NCBI RefSeq assembly: GCF_016411825.1
Contig: NZ_JAEKMH010000002.1
Coordinates: 1-64,000, forward strand
DNA: 64,000 bases
Source: Devosia sediminis
Lineage (GTDB): Bacteria; Pseudomonadota; Alphaproteobacteria; Rhizobiales; Devosiaceae
Direction of reading: 5' to 3'
Shown: positions 23,100-32,532 of the stretch, in pieces
Layout: each line of letters starts with the position of its first letter
How positions within the stretch are numbered: the stretch's first letter is position 1
Position numbers and translations under genes: made by a program
Notes under the pieces: model-generated
Databases searched by the model: none
Seen by the model: the letters and a program-made list of their open reading frames with translations, nothing else
Told to the model about the DNA's origin: nothing

Positions 23100-24500
23100 T
23101 TACGTCTCGATGTAGATGGGATTGCTCAGCGCGCGGCGGATGGGCTGGGTTTCGAGGTCCGCGCCCTTGAGTTGCCAGGGCAGTTCGCGGCCATCGAGCG
23201 CGGCGGTGAATTGGGCAATGAGATCAGGCCGGCTGGCAGCGGCGACGATCTCGGCGCGGATGAATTTTTGCGGGGCGACCGGCACTGTAGTCTGCCAGTC
23301 GTCACCGCCGATTTCGAGATCGGCCAGTGGTCCAGTCGCGTCGATCAGAACCAGCCGGTCGCCTGGCGCACCCTTAGCATGAACGGCGATCTCGGTGACG
23401 TTGCGGACGCTACCGCCCATGACGGTGTCGCCGGCACGGATCTCGAGATGCGGGCCATCAGGGCTTTCGGTGATGTAGCCGTGGCCCGCTTTCATCGCCG
23501 CCAGCACCGCGTCTTCGCTGAGCTCGGGGAGCCAGAACACCGTCGTCGGCCGCGCCAGCACCAGGGGCCCTTCGGGCAGCAGGCGGTCGGGCTGATGATA
23601 GTCCGAGCCGCCAATGGCCGAGAGGTGCATGCCCGCCGCGAGCCGCTGCTGGTAGCGCTCCAGCGACACCCAGTTCCAGGCGAGCCAGGTCGATTGCCAC
23701 ACTTCCTGGCAGTCGGCGGCTGGAAAATCATAGTCCCAGGGAATGGTGGGCTTGTCGTGGTTGATCGACAGGAGCCCGCCCCGGTCATGCACGAGACTTT
23801 CCAGCACATGCGCATCGGCGGGCTTGGTCATGCGGAAGTCGATCCAGTCATCGACGCCGAACACATTGGCATGACCAACCGCGGTGGTGACTTCCATGGC
23901 GCGGATAAACACCAGGTCCGGCGAGGACTGCGGATGGAAATAGCGGCGCTGGGTCGTGGTGTTGTGGTCGGCAATGGCGAGGAAATCGAGCCCCGCCTGT
24001 TTGGCCGCCGCGTGCAGCAGCTCCGGTGCGCCGCGCGCATCGGAGTGATAGGTGTGGCAGTGAAGGTCGCCCTTGTACCAGCCGGCTTGATGGCGGACCG
24101 GAAAGGTGCGAGCCGGCTGTGGCTCGAGTTTTCGCGGGGTATCGTCGAGGGCAATGGTGACGGTGACGTCGGCGCCTGCTTCGGGGACCTTGTAGAGCCC
24201 GAGGATGACATTCCAGGTGCCCGGCTGAATGTCTCCATGCACATAGCCGGGCGTCGCATCATCGGTGGCGATGAAGTAGCTGTCGCGCGCCCCGCCGCTC
24301 CAGCCGCGAAAGCCCTCGGTGGTGGGATAGCCGCTGTCGCGCGGATCGAAGGCGCCAAGATCGATGATGCAATCCTCGGCCTTGGGATAGGCGAGGGTGA
24401 CATCGATGCGCGTTGTCCCGGCGGGGACGTCGAAGGGAATGTAGAAGTACGGGTTGGCAGCCTGGTCGGCGCGGGTGATGTGGGTGGTGATGGTTTTCAT
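23100..24500 (-). CDS. PHP-domain metallohydrolase, CehA/McbA family
   Basis: 466-residue predicted metal-dependent esterase or phosphoesterase. The first 135 or so residues form a beta-rich domain (PYFYIPFDVPAGTTRIDVTL, GTWNVILGLYKVP). The PHP domain follows with GDLHCHTYHSD, FLAIADHNTTT, AMEVTTAVGHANVFG, LSINHDKP and AIGGSDYHQPD, which together provide the metal ligands. No signal peptide is seen, so it acts in the cytoplasm on an imported compound. It lies 1 bp before the MocC-like gene. Confidence 0.87.
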   Translation of the reverse strand: MKTITTHITRADQAANPYFYIPFDVPAGTTRIDVTLAYPKAEDCIIDLGAFDPRDSGYPTTEGFRGWSGGARDSYFIATDDATPGYVHGDIQPGTWNVILGLYKVPEAGADVTVTIALDDTPRKLEPQPARTFPVRHQAGWYKGDLHCHTYHSDARGAPELLHAAAKQAGLDFLAIADHNTTTQRRYFHPQSSPDLVFIRAMEVTTAVGHANVFGVDDWIDFRMTKPADAHVLESLVHDRGGLLSINHDKPTIPWDYDFPAADCQEVWQSTWLAWNWVSLERYQQRLAAGMHLSAIGGSDYHQPDRLLPEGPLVLARPTTVFWLPELSEDAVLAAMKAGHGYITESPDGPHLEIRAGDTVMGGSVRNVTEIAVHAKGAPGDRLVLIDATGPLADLEIGGDDWQTTVPVAPQKFIRAEIVAAASRPDLIAQFTAALDGRELPWQLKGADLETQPIRRALSNPIYIET

Positions 24501-24530
24501 GGGCGGGGGCCAGAGGTCATGTGTGCCTTA

Positions 24531-24706
24531 TGAGAAACCCCCACCCTGCTCGATGACGGACTTAGCGAAGCGCTAAGTCCTATCTCGCTTCCCTCCCCAC
24601 AAGGGGGAGGGTGGGCAGGAGCCGATGCATCGGGAAGTCCGAGATACCGAACCCAGCGTCTCCCTCCCCCTTGTGGGGAGGGACCAAGGGTGGGGGTACC
24701 TCGCAT
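24531..24706. repeat. Repeat cluster with family B palindromes and a strong hairpin
   Basis: A 21-bp unit built as CCCTCCCCACAAGGGGGAGG plus G lies at 24591-24611 and its exact reverse complement at 24662-24682; the same unit recurs at 43356-43376. A separate hairpin, GGACTTAGCG-AAG-CGCTAAGTCC, occupies 24558-24580. The cluster separates the ATPase gene from the PHP hydrolase gene and could cut or modulate the operon transcript. Confidence 0.8.
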
Positions 24707-24709
24707 GAG

Positions 24710-25813
24710 CTATTCCCCCACGGCCGGGATGCGATTGCCGGCCGAGTCGAAGAGATGCACGTGCTCGGCCGAAAAGCCGAGGGTGACCGTGTCGGAGACG
24801 TCGAGATGGTCGTCGGTGAAGATGCGGGCGGTGACGCGGGCGCCTTCGCCGCGATCGAGCGTGACGAGGCTTTCGGGGCCCATATTCTCATTGGCAAAGA
24901 GCGGCGCGACGATGGTGTTCTGGGCGCCGGCGCCAGCCAGCGAGAGGTGTTCGGGCCGCACGCCCAGGGTCAGCCTGTTGCTGGTGGCCAGCGCCTTGCC
25001 GATCGCGTCGGTCATGGGCAAGGCGCCGATGCCAAGACCCTCGGCCTTGAGCGCGAGGCGCCCATCGGCCTGCGCGCCCTCGACCTCGACCAGGTTCATC
25101 GGCGGATTGCCGACGAAATTGGCGACGAAAGTGGTGGCTGGGCGCCGGTAGATTTCGATGGGCGAGGCATATTGGACGATCTTGCCTTGGTCCATCACGG
25201 CGATGCGGGTGGCAAGCGCCATGGCCTCGGCCTGGTCATGGGTGACATAGACCGCGGTCATGCCCATGTCGCGCTGCAGGTGATTGAGGAAACCACGGGC
25301 CTCGAGGCGCAGTTTGGCGTCGAGATTGGAGAGCGGCTCGTCGAAGAGATAGACCTTTGCGGGATAAACCAGCGCGCGGGCCAGCGAGGTGCGCTGCTGC
25401 TGGCCGCCGGAAATCTGGCTCGGCAGGCGATCCATGAGATGGCCGATCTTGAGCACATCGGCCACTTCGCGGGCGCGGGCATGGCGCTTGTCGACCGGCT
25501 CGCCGCGCACCTTCAGCGGATAGGCGATGTTGTCGGCCAGGTTCATATGCGGATAGAGCGCGTAATCCTGGAACACCATGGCGATGTTGCGGTCCTTGGG
25601 GTGGAGATGGGTCACCTCCTGGCCGCCAATGAAAATCTGCCCCGAGGTCGGGGTTTCGAGCCCCGCCATCATGCGCAGCGACGTCGTCTTGCCGCAGCCC
25701 GACGGACCGAGCAGGCACACGAACTCCCCGTCGCCGATATCGAAATTGACGTCCGAGACGGCGTGGAAGTTGCCGAAGCTCTTGGTGACGTTCTTGAATT
25801 CAACTGAAGCCAT
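24710..25813 (-). CDS. Carbohydrate ABC transporter ATP-binding protein (UgpC/MsmK/MalK type)
   Basis: 367-residue ATPase with Walker A GPSGCGKTT, MVFQDYALYPHMNLADNIAYPL, the signature ISGGQQQRTSLARAL and Walker B VYLFDEPLSNLDAKLR. The C-terminal regulatory OB-type domain (from about 240) is present: LTLGVRPEHLSLAGAG and GFSAEHVHLFD. Such ATPases often serve several CUT1 importers in one cell; the arabinoside importer at 42007-45276 has no ATPase of its own. It follows the permease gene by 6 bp. Confidence 0.92.
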   Translation of the reverse strand: MASVEFKNVTKSFGNFHAVSDVNFDIGDGEFVCLLGPSGCGKTTSLRMMAGLETPTSGQIFIGGQEVTHLHPKDRNIAMVFQDYALYPHMNLADNIAYPLKVRGEPVDKRHARAREVADVLKIGHLMDRLPSQISGGQQQRTSLARALVYPAKVYLFDEPLSNLDAKLRLEARGFLNHLQRDMGMTAVYVTHDQAEAMALATRIAVMDQGKIVQYASPIEIYRRPATTFVANFVGNPPMNLVEVEGAQADGRLALKAEGLGIGALPMTDAIGKALATSNRLTLGVRPEHLSLAGAGAQNTIVAPLFANENMGPESLVTLDRGEGARVTARIFTDDHLDVSDTVTLGFSAEHVHLFDSAGNRIPAVGE

Positions 25814-25819
25814 GGATGA

Positions 25820-26650
25820 TCAAGCCTTGATGCCGCCGAAGAACCGGAAGCCGAACTTCCAGCTGACGAAGAGATAGAGAGCCACGACGGGCAGCGAATA
25901 GATGAGCGCATAGGCGGCGAGCAGCGTGACGATGGGCGTGCCCGCTTCCGAATAGAAGGAATAGATCGCCACCGATGCCGGCATGTTGTCCGAACTGCGC
26001 AGGAGGATGAAGGGGATGAGGAAGCTCCCCCAGATATTGACGAAGGCCCAGACCACGACGACCACGATGCCGGGGCGGATGACGGGCAGGGCCACGTCGA
26101 AAAAGGCCTGCACCGGCGAGGCCCCGGCCACCATGGCGCTTTCCTCGTAGGACTTCGGGATCGAGTCGATGAAGTCGCGGAGGATGAACATGGCGGTGGG
26201 CAGCAGCCCGCCGGCAAAGGTCAGGATGACCGCGACATGCGTATCCATGATCCCGGCTGCCGAAATGATGAGGAAGATCGGCACCATGGCCGCCGAGCCG
26301 GAGACGACCGAGGAAAACAGCAGCAGCGTATAGGTGACGGCGCCCTTGCCCGGGATCGATGAGCGGCTGAGGGCATATGCCGCCAAGGTGGCCGCCGCGC
26401 CCACGAGGATGACCCCGCCGGTGGCCTGGATGAAACTGTTCCACAGCGCCTGCACGGCATAGGAATTGCCGAAGACGGTGACGAAGTTATTGAGGGTCCA
26501 GGGGTCCGGGATGGCAAGGCCCAGTTCGGCCCGCGCATTGAACGGCGCGAACAGGAACCAGATCAGCGGCAAGGCGAAGGCGGCGCCGATCAGCGCGGCC
26601 AGGGCCGAAAAGGCGATGCGGCCGACAAAGGCGGGCAGGGAGATCTTCAT
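25820..26650 (-). CDS. Carbohydrate ABC transporter permease (MalG/UgpE type)
   Basis: 276-residue inner-membrane permease with six hydrophobic segments. The cytoplasmic EAA loop reads ESAMVAGASPVQAFFDVALPVIRPG. DPWTLNNFVTVFGNSYAVQA after helix 1 is typical of the second CUT1 permease. It overlaps the first permease gene by ATGA. Confidence 0.91.
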   Translation of the reverse strand: MKISLPAFVGRIAFSALAALIGAAFALPLIWFLFAPFNARAELGLAIPDPWTLNNFVTVFGNSYAVQALWNSFIQATGGVILVGAAATLAAYALSRSSIPGKGAVTYTLLLFSSVVSGSAAMVPIFLIISAAGIMDTHVAVILTFAGGLLPTAMFILRDFIDSIPKSYEESAMVAGASPVQAFFDVALPVIRPGIVVVVVWAFVNIWGSFLIPFILLRSSDNMPASVAIYSFYSEAGTPIVTLLAAYALIYSLPVVALYLFVSWKFGFRFFGGIKA

Positions 26651-27588
26651 TTCGGTGCCCTCTTGCGCCCGAGGCTGAGATAGATCAGCGCGAAAGCCAG
26701 GTTAATCAGCATCATGATGACGCCCACCGCCGCCCCCTTGCCGAACTGGAAGTCCTGGAAGGCGACGCGATAATTGTAGATCGACACCAGTTCCGTCCGG
26801 TAGCTCGGCCCGCCATTGGTGAGCAGGAACGGCGTGAAGGTGTTGAAGGTCCACATGGTGATGAGGATGAGGTCGGTGACGATATGGCCGCGGATGAGCG
26901 GCAGGCCGATATCGCGGAATTTCTGCCACGACGACGCGCCGGCGACATCGGCCGCCTGGAAATAGCTGGGCGGGATCGACGAGAAGGCCGAGTTGAACAG
27001 CATCATCGAGAAGGCGGCGCCGCGCCAGGTGTTGAACACCACGATGACCCAGAACGGCTGCTGCAGGAGGAAATCGCCCGGCGGCAGGCCGAGGCTTTCG
27101 AGCAGCATGTTGAAGGTGCCGTTGTCGTAGTCGAGGAAGGCGAACCAGGCAAAGCCGATGACCACTTCGGGCAGGATCCAGGCGGCGATGACGAAGGTCT
27201 CGGTGATGCGCTTGATCCAGGGCGGCACGGTCTGGATCAGCCAGGCGAGGAGGAGCCCCAAGAGTGCCTGTCCGAGCAGCGCCGAGGCCAGCACGAATTG
27301 CGTGGTGAGGATCAGCGAAAAGCCGAATTGGCCGCGCTGGAAGAAAGTCGCGGGATCGAACAGCGCCAGGTAATTGCCGAGGCCGACGAATTGCGGATTG
27401 AGCGCTGTGGCGCCGATCAGCGTGCGGTTGGTGAAGGAAACGAAGATCACCCAGAAGAAGGGGACGATCACGAAGACCGAAACCAGGAGCCCCGCCGGCA
27501 GCATGAAGGCTGCGCCGGCCCGATTGGAGAGCAACGCGAAATTGCGGGTCTTTCGCTTGGGCGGTGTGGCAAGGGGTTCGGTGGTCAT
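26647..27588 (-). CDS. Carbohydrate ABC transporter permease (MalF/UgpA type)
   Basis: About 313 residues. The ATG at 27588 is taken because the frame upstream runs through a palindromic repeat. Helix 1 is AGAAFMLPAGLLVSVFVIVP, and the coupling loop is QAADVAGASSWQKFRDIGLPLIRGH. QFVGLGNYLALFDPATFFQR is typical of first CUT1 permeases. It is separated from its binding-protein gene by 210 bp that hold two hairpins. Confidence 0.9.
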   Translation of the reverse strand: MTTEPLATPPKRKTRNFALLSNRAGAAFMLPAGLLVSVFVIVPFFWVIFVSFTNRTLIGATALNPQFVGLGNYLALFDPATFFQRGQFGFSLILTTQFVLASALLGQALLGLLLAWLIQTVPPWIKRITETFVIAAWILPEVVIGFAWFAFLDYDNGTFNMLLESLGLPPGDFLLQQPFWVIVVFNTWRGAAFSMMLFNSAFSSIPPSYFQAADVAGASSWQKFRDIGLPLIRGHIVTDLILITMWTFNTFTPFLLTNGGPSYRTELVSIYNYRVAFQDFQFGKGAAVGVIMMLINLAFALIYLSLGRKRAPK

Positions 27589-27649
27589 GGTTCTTCGGCC
27601 TTTGTCTGAGGCAGCGGCGGGTCCTGGCATGTGCCACCCCACGGCGCCG

Positions 27650-27722
27650 CCCTCGGGCTTGACCCGAGGGCCACGCAAAGCTTGTGCAGGTGTCGAGAGG
27701 TCCTCGGGTCAAGTCCGAGGAC
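27650..27722. repeat. Two related hairpins between binding-protein and permease genes
   Basis: CCCTCGGG-CTTGA-CCCGAGGG (27650-27670) and CCTCGG/CCGAGG around GTCAAGT (27702-27720) are near reverse complements of one another. They fill the gap between the binding-protein gene (ends 27799) and the permease gene (starts 27588). Confidence 0.7.
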
Positions 27723-27798
27723 GGAAATGTGGGTGTGGACGACGAGGTGGCCTCCCGCAGCCCCGGCGCGAAGCACGCCGGGACCACGAGGGAGGAGG

Positions 27799-29142
27799 CT
27801 AGAGCAGGCTCACGGTGTTTTCTTCACCGACAATGCCGATCACTGCGGCCTTGTACTGGGCCATGGCGTCTTCCGGCGAGAGTTCGCCCGAGACCACTGC
27901 TTCGGTCATGCGCTGGATTTCCTGCGATACCGCATTGTAGTTCGGATCGTTCGGACGCGCCGTGGTCAGCGGCAGGAGGGTCTGGCTGGTCTCGGTCAGG
28001 AACGGGCTGTTCGGAATGGCCACGTCGGAGCGCGAGCGGATGCCCGGCTGATATTCCTGGAAGGCCGTCATCTGCTCCTGGCTCATCATGAACGAGAGCA
28101 GCTTCCAGGCTTCCTGGGGCGTGTCGGTATTGGGATTGATGACAAAGCCCGTGCCGCCCGAGATGGAGACGAAGTCCTGGCCACGGATGGCCGCGCCCGG
28201 TTCCTGTGCCGGCATCTTGGCCCAGCTCATGACATTGTCACGGTCGGCCACTTCGAATTCGGCGCCCGGCGCGGTGACCGAGCGGTAGAACCAGTCGCCT
28301 TCGACCAGCAGCGCGGTCTTGCCGTCGCGGAAATTGGCAAAGCTGCGATTGCGGCCATCGGCCAGGAGCTGCGCGCGCTGGTCGCCCAGGCCCTCATCGA
28401 CATAGACGGTCTTGTAGAGATTGAGCACGTCGAGAATGCCCTGGCTTTCGACGATGAACTTGCCGTTCTCGTCGGTGACGCCTTCGCCCGTGCCGAGCAG
28501 GGCCATCCAGTAGCCTTGCATGGTGGTGGCTTCGCCCATGGCGACGCCGGCATTGAGCTGCAGCGGGGCTTCGACGCCGGCTTCCTTGAGCTTGCGGGCA
28601 GCGTCGAGCACGTCGGCCCAGGAGGTCGGCTGCCAGTCGGCTGGCAGGCCGGCCTTTTCCATCAGGTCCTTGCGCACGAAGATCATGCGCACGTCGGTGC
28701 CCAGACCAATGCCATAGGTCTGGCCGTCATAGGACATGATCGAGCGGATGCCGTCGGAAATGTGGTTCCAGCCTTCCCAATTGGCGTAATCGTCGCCGAT
28801 CAGCTCGTCGAGCGACTTGAGCTGGCCGCCGGCGGCGAAGGCCGGGATCAGGAAGCCATCAAAGGCGGAAATGTCGGGGCCGGCGCCGGTCGAGAAGTCG
28901 AGCGCGAGCTGCTGGGTGAGCTGGGCGTCCTCGCCACCGAACTGGTTGAGCGTGACGTTGATGTCGGGGTTGGCCGCTTCGAAGGCCGGGATGACCTTCT
29001 CTTCCAGCCACTGCGCGGTCGCGCTGTTGACGCCGCCGATGACGCAGCGGCAGGTGATGTCGAGATCCACGGCAAATGCCGGCACGGCCATGGACGTCGC
29101 GCCCAAAAGGCCGAGCGCAAGCGCACGCATACGATTCATCAT
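27799..29142 (-). CDS. Carbohydrate ABC transporter substrate-binding protein (CUT1, family 1)
   Basis: 447-residue periplasmic sugar receptor. The start at 29142 is set by a strong GGGAGGA ribosome-binding site and a signal peptide (MRALALGLLGATSMAVPAFA). Family 1 features include AFEAANPDINVTLNQFGGED, GPDISAFDGFLIPAFA, DGQTYGIGLGTDVRMIFVRK and KTALLVEGDWFYRSV. The mature N terminus carries an unusual C-R-C pair (ITCRCVIGG). First gene of the leftward operon; an operator for the divergent LacI lies 87 bp upstream. Confidence 0.92.
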   Translation of the reverse strand: MMNRMRALALGLLGATSMAVPAFAVDLDITCRCVIGGVNSATAQWLEEKVIPAFEAANPDINVTLNQFGGEDAQLTQQLALDFSTGAGPDISAFDGFLIPAFAAGGQLKSLDELIGDDYANWEGWNHISDGIRSIMSYDGQTYGIGLGTDVRMIFVRKDLMEKAGLPADWQPTSWADVLDAARKLKEAGVEAPLQLNAGVAMGEATTMQGYWMALLGTGEGVTDENGKFIVESQGILDVLNLYKTVYVDEGLGDQRAQLLADGRNRSFANFRDGKTALLVEGDWFYRSVTAPGAEFEVADRDNVMSWAKMPAQEPGAAIRGQDFVSISGGTGFVINPNTDTPQEAWKLLSFMMSQEQMTAFQEYQPGIRSRSDVAIPNSPFLTETSQTLLPLTTARPNDPNYNAVSQEIQRMTEAVVSGELSPEDAMAQYKAAVIGIVGEENTVSLL

Positions 29143-29228
29143 CGCGAAAAATCCTCCCAAATGGTGGCTCCGAATTCTCCGGTAGCCGGTTTTGGCCGAA
29201 TGCCTCCTCGCACCCGACCGGGTCAGAA

Positions 29229-29242
29229 TGAACACGTTTTCA
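29229..29242. promoter_or_regulatory. LacI-family operator, importer side
   Basis: TGAACACGTTTTCA is an imperfect palindrome centred on ACGT, in the style of LacI/GalR operators. It lies 87 bp before the start of the binding-protein gene. Confidence 0.75.
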
Positions 29243-29403
29243 AAATTCGTCAATGCGGAGAATTCGCGACGAATAGAGCAGACTGAGGAGTGCAGGCGTT
29301 TGATGGCAGCGATTGACGACATTCCGGTGACAATCGGGCAATCAGTTGCGGTGCATGGGGTGCTGCGCTAGGTTGACAATGACGGGCAAAAATCAGAACA
29401 GAT

Positions 29404-29417
29404 TGAACACGTTTTCA
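29404..29417. promoter_or_regulatory. LacI-family operator, regulator side
   Basis: Exact second copy of TGAACACGTTTTCA, 28 bp before the GTG start of the regulator gene. The pair is 175 bp apart centre to centre, compatible with looping and with autoregulation. Confidence 0.77.
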
Positions 29418-29444
29418 GTGTGGCCCAGTTCAGGGAGGGGTGCG

Positions 29445-30485
29445 GTGACCGAAACGACCGGAACACCGCGAGGTCGGGCGACGGCCGAAATGGTGGCGAC
29501 GCGCGCCAAGGTTTCGCGCGTGGCCGTGTCGCGCGCCTTCAACCCGCACACCTCGCTCAAGCCCGAAAAGCGCGAGCTGATCCTCAAGATCGCGCAGGAG
29601 CTGAACTATACGCCGGACCGTGCGGCGCGGGCGCTGGTCAGCGGCCGCACCCATCTCGTCGGCGTCATCGTACCCGATGTATGCAGCAATTGGGAAAGCC
29701 AGGAGATCGACGCGCTGACGACGGCGCTCCAAGCCGAAGGCTTCGCCACCTTGCTGTTCAAGACCCGCACCGACTATTCCATGGACGAGCAATTGCTCGC
29801 CTATATGCGCGGCTTCAATCCGGACTCGGTCATCGCCTTCGTCGAGAACGTCAAGCCGACAACGCTGACCCGCTTCCTCGATCGGGCCGTGCCCATTTAT
29901 GTCGATTACCCGCTGCCGGGCGACCCCGAGCCGCAGGAGAGCGGGCCGCTCTTTGACCGGCTCAACATCCTCCAATATGACGGCATCGACCAGGCGGTGG
30001 CGCTGCTCCAGGGCTATGGCGTCGAGCGCGTCGCCTATCTCGCCGGTGTCGGCAAGTCGCGCGCCAGCCTTGCCCGCGAAACCACGCTGCGCAAGGTCAT
30101 GGCCGAGCGCGGCATGGCCCCGCCCACGGTGATCCAGGGCGATTTCGGCTATGACGCCGCCTACCAGGCCACCATCGACCTGTTCCGGGTCGGCGAGGGC
30201 GCCGATGCCATCTTTGCCGCCAATGACGTCAGCGCCTTTGGCGCCATGGATGCGCTGCGCCACACCCTGAAACTGCGGGTGCCGCAGGACGTGCGCGTCG
30301 TCGGCTTCGACGACATCGCCCAGGCCCACTGGAAAAGCTACAACCTGACCACAGTCAAGTTCGACCTCGACGAGCGCGTGCGCGCGCTGGTGCGGCTGAT
30401 CCTGCGGCGGCTCAACACGCCCCAGGCGCCCTGCCTCGAAGAAACCCTCACCACCAGGCTCGTCGTGCGCGGCACGGTCGGCTGA
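29445..30485 (+). CDS. LacI-family transcription regulator
   Basis: 346-residue regulator with GTG start at 29445, chosen because GGGAGGGG precedes it and because a start further upstream (29346) would translate across the operator. The N-terminal HTH reads ATAEMVATRAKVSRVAVSRAF, with the hinge helix near YTPDRAARALVSG. The periplasmic-binding-like sensor domain follows (HLVGVIVPDV, AIFAANDVSAFGAMDALRHT, VVGFDDIAQAHW). It probably represses the divergent importer operon and its own transcript, which includes the hydrolase gene 8 bp downstream. Confidence 0.92.
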   Translation: MTETTGTPRGRATAEMVATRAKVSRVAVSRAFNPHTSLKPEKRELILKIAQELNYTPDRAARALVSGRTHLVGVIVPDVCSNWESQEIDALTTALQAEGFATLLFKTRTDYSMDEQLLAYMRGFNPDSVIAFVENVKPTTLTRFLDRAVPIYVDYPLPGDPEPQESGPLFDRLNILQYDGIDQAVALLQGYGVERVAYLAGVGKSRASLARETTLRKVMAERGMAPPTVIQGDFGYDAAYQATIDLFRVGEGADAIFAANDVSAFGAMDALRHTLKLRVPQDVRVVGFDDIAQAHWKSYNLTTVKFDLDERVRALVRLILRRLNTPQAPCLEETLTTRLVVRGTVG

Positions 30486-30493
30486 TTGCGCCC

Positions 30494-32410
30494 ATGACCC
30501 GGAAAACCATCCACCTCGTCTTCAAGACCCATCTCGATATCGGCTTCACCGATCATGCCGCGCGGGTGCGCCGGCAATATCATGAGCAGTTCATCCCCCA
30601 GGCCATTGCGACGGGCGAACACTTCTTCAACGAGAGCCCGGAAAACCCGGCCTTCATCTGGACCACCGGCGCCTGGCTGATCTGGGATCATCTTAATTCG
30701 CAGCCGCCTGAGCGGGTCAAAAAACTCGAGGAGGCGATCGAGCGCGGATTGATCGTCTGGCACGGCCTGCCTTTCACCACTCATACCGAACTGATGAGCC
30801 CCGCCCTGTTCCGCGCCGGGCTTTCCTATGCGGCCGAGCTCGATCAGCGCTTCGGGCGGAAAACCATAGCGGCCAAGATGACCGACGTGCCGGGCCACAC
30901 CTTGGGCATGGTGCCGCTCCTCGCCGAGGCGGGCATCCGCTTTCTCCATCTGGGGGTCAATACGGCGAGCCCCGTGCCCGACGTGCCGCCGATTTTCCGC
31001 TGGCGCGCGCCAGGGGGCGAAGAGGTCGTGGTCATGTACCAGGCCTCCTATGGCGCCACCGACTTTCCGGCGGGCGAGGACATCGGTCTCAGTTTTGCCC
31101 ACACCAACGACAATATCGGCCCGCAAAGCGTGGGGCAGACGGTCGAAGCGCTGCGCCACATGCATCACGCCAATCCGGGCGCTGTGATCAAGGCCTCGAC
31201 GCTGGATGCCTTCGGCGCCGAAATGTGGTCGCGGCGCGAGAGCTTTCCGGTCGTCACCACGGAGATCGGCGATAGCTGGATCCACGGCACCGCCACCGAC
31301 CCGATCAAGCTCCAGCGCTATCGCACCCTGTCGCGGCTTTATGACGGCTGGGCCGAGGCACTGACCCCTGAGCGCCGTGCCTTCGGGCGTGGTCTCACCA
31401 TGGTGGCCGAGCACACCTGGGGCGTCGACATCAAGACCTACCTGCGGGACGACAAGGCCTGGGATCGCGCCGATTTCGACGCCGCCCGAAAAGGCGATTA
31501 TCGCTTTGCCTATGCCGAGCAATCTTGGGCCGAGCAGCGTGGCTATATGACCACGGCGCTGGAAAGCCTCGGGACCGAGGATCGGGCGCTGGCGGACGAG
31601 GAATTGGCTGCGCTCGACGCGCTGGTGCCCGCAATGGGTGAACCCCAGGCGGGGACGCAATTGCGCCACGGCGGCTGGGCGGCTGACCTTGACCCGGCGA
31701 CGGGCGACATTACCCGCCTCACCGCGCCGGATGGCCGCGTGATCGCGGGGCAGGGGGGCAGCCTCATCGGCTACCGCCACGAAAGCTATGACTGGCAGAC
31801 GATGCAGACCCATCTCGACAGCTATCTCCAGCATCGCGACGAATGGGCCATTCTCGACCACGACAAGCCGGGCCTCGGCAGCGCGAAGACCGCCCGCACG
31901 GCCAGCTTTGCACCCCGCCACCTGGGCATTGCGGGGCATGCCGGCCTTGCGGCCATGCCCGCCGAAGCCAGTGCCCAGCTCGGCGCGCCGGTCCGCAACG
32001 CGCTCTCGATCCGCGGTCTCGACGCCGACAGGGTCGAGGTCACCCTGGTGCTGTTCGACAAACCGGCCAATCGCATGCCCGAAGCCGGGTTCCTGAGCTT
32101 CACGCCTGCAACTGCGGGTGAATGGGAGCTGCGAAAAATGGGCCTCTGGAATGACGGCCGCAACATCGCCCGGCGCGGCGGCGGTCAGTTGCAGGCCATT
32201 GAATCCGCCCGCAGTGTCGGTGTGACCGTTACGCCGGTCGACTCTGCCCTCGTCGCTCCCGCAACCGCGCCATTCATCCCCTTCCAGCCCGACATACCGG
32301 ATTTTACCGGTGGGCTGCGCTTCAATCTCTACAACAACAAATGGGGCACCAATTTCCCCATGTGGTGGGATGGCAGCGTGGCGTTCCGCTTTGTGGTGGA
32401 GCTGACCTAA
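30494..32410 (+). CDS. DUF5054 protein, GH38-like glycoside hydrolase
   Basis: 638-residue predicted cytoplasmic hydrolase. The N-terminal THLDIGFTDHA matches the metal-binding H-x-D of the GH38 alpha-mannosidase fold, and AAKMTDVPGHTLGMVPLLAE carries the likely second Asp and His. C-terminal beta domains follow (AATAGEWELRKMGLW, FNLYNNKWGTNFPMWW, the latter characteristic of DUF5054). No signal peptide. Its place after the LacI gene suggests it cleaves the imported glycoside, giving substrates for the PHP hydrolase and the MocA/MocC-like enzymes. Confidence 0.83.
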   Translation: MTRKTIHLVFKTHLDIGFTDHAARVRRQYHEQFIPQAIATGEHFFNESPENPAFIWTTGAWLIWDHLNSQPPERVKKLEEAIERGLIVWHGLPFTTHTELMSPALFRAGLSYAAELDQRFGRKTIAAKMTDVPGHTLGMVPLLAEAGIRFLHLGVNTASPVPDVPPIFRWRAPGGEEVVVMYQASYGATDFPAGEDIGLSFAHTNDNIGPQSVGQTVEALRHMHHANPGAVIKASTLDAFGAEMWSRRESFPVVTTEIGDSWIHGTATDPIKLQRYRTLSRLYDGWAEALTPERRAFGRGLTMVAEHTWGVDIKTYLRDDKAWDRADFDAARKGDYRFAYAEQSWAEQRGYMTTALESLGTEDRALADEELAALDALVPAMGEPQAGTQLRHGGWAADLDPATGDITRLTAPDGRVIAGQGGSLIGYRHESYDWQTMQTHLDSYLQHRDEWAILDHDKPGLGSAKTARTASFAPRHLGIAGHAGLAAMPAEASAQLGAPVRNALSIRGLDADRVEVTLVLFDKPANRMPEAGFLSFTPATAGEWELRKMGLWNDGRNIARRGGGQLQAIESARSVGVTVTPVDSALVAPATAPFIPFQPDIPDFTGGLRFNLYNNKWGTNFPMWWDGSVAFRFVVELT

Positions 32411-32532
32411 CCCGCCTCGGCGCCGCTGCGCCCAATTCCGTTCAACGGGCCTCTCTCCCAGGCACGCCATGTGTGCCCGGCACCCGTCCGCTCGCCTCGA
32501 AGTCGTAACATTCGTAAGGCACCCAGTTGTAC

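Larger units (their letters stand above)
29143..29444. other. Divergent promoter region between the sugar importer operon and lacI
   Basis: 302 bp without a gene. It holds the leftward ribosome-binding site, two identical 14-bp operators (29229-29242 and 29404-29417) and the rightward ribosome-binding site GGGAGGGG (29433-29440). I see nothing else in it. Confidence 0.7.
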
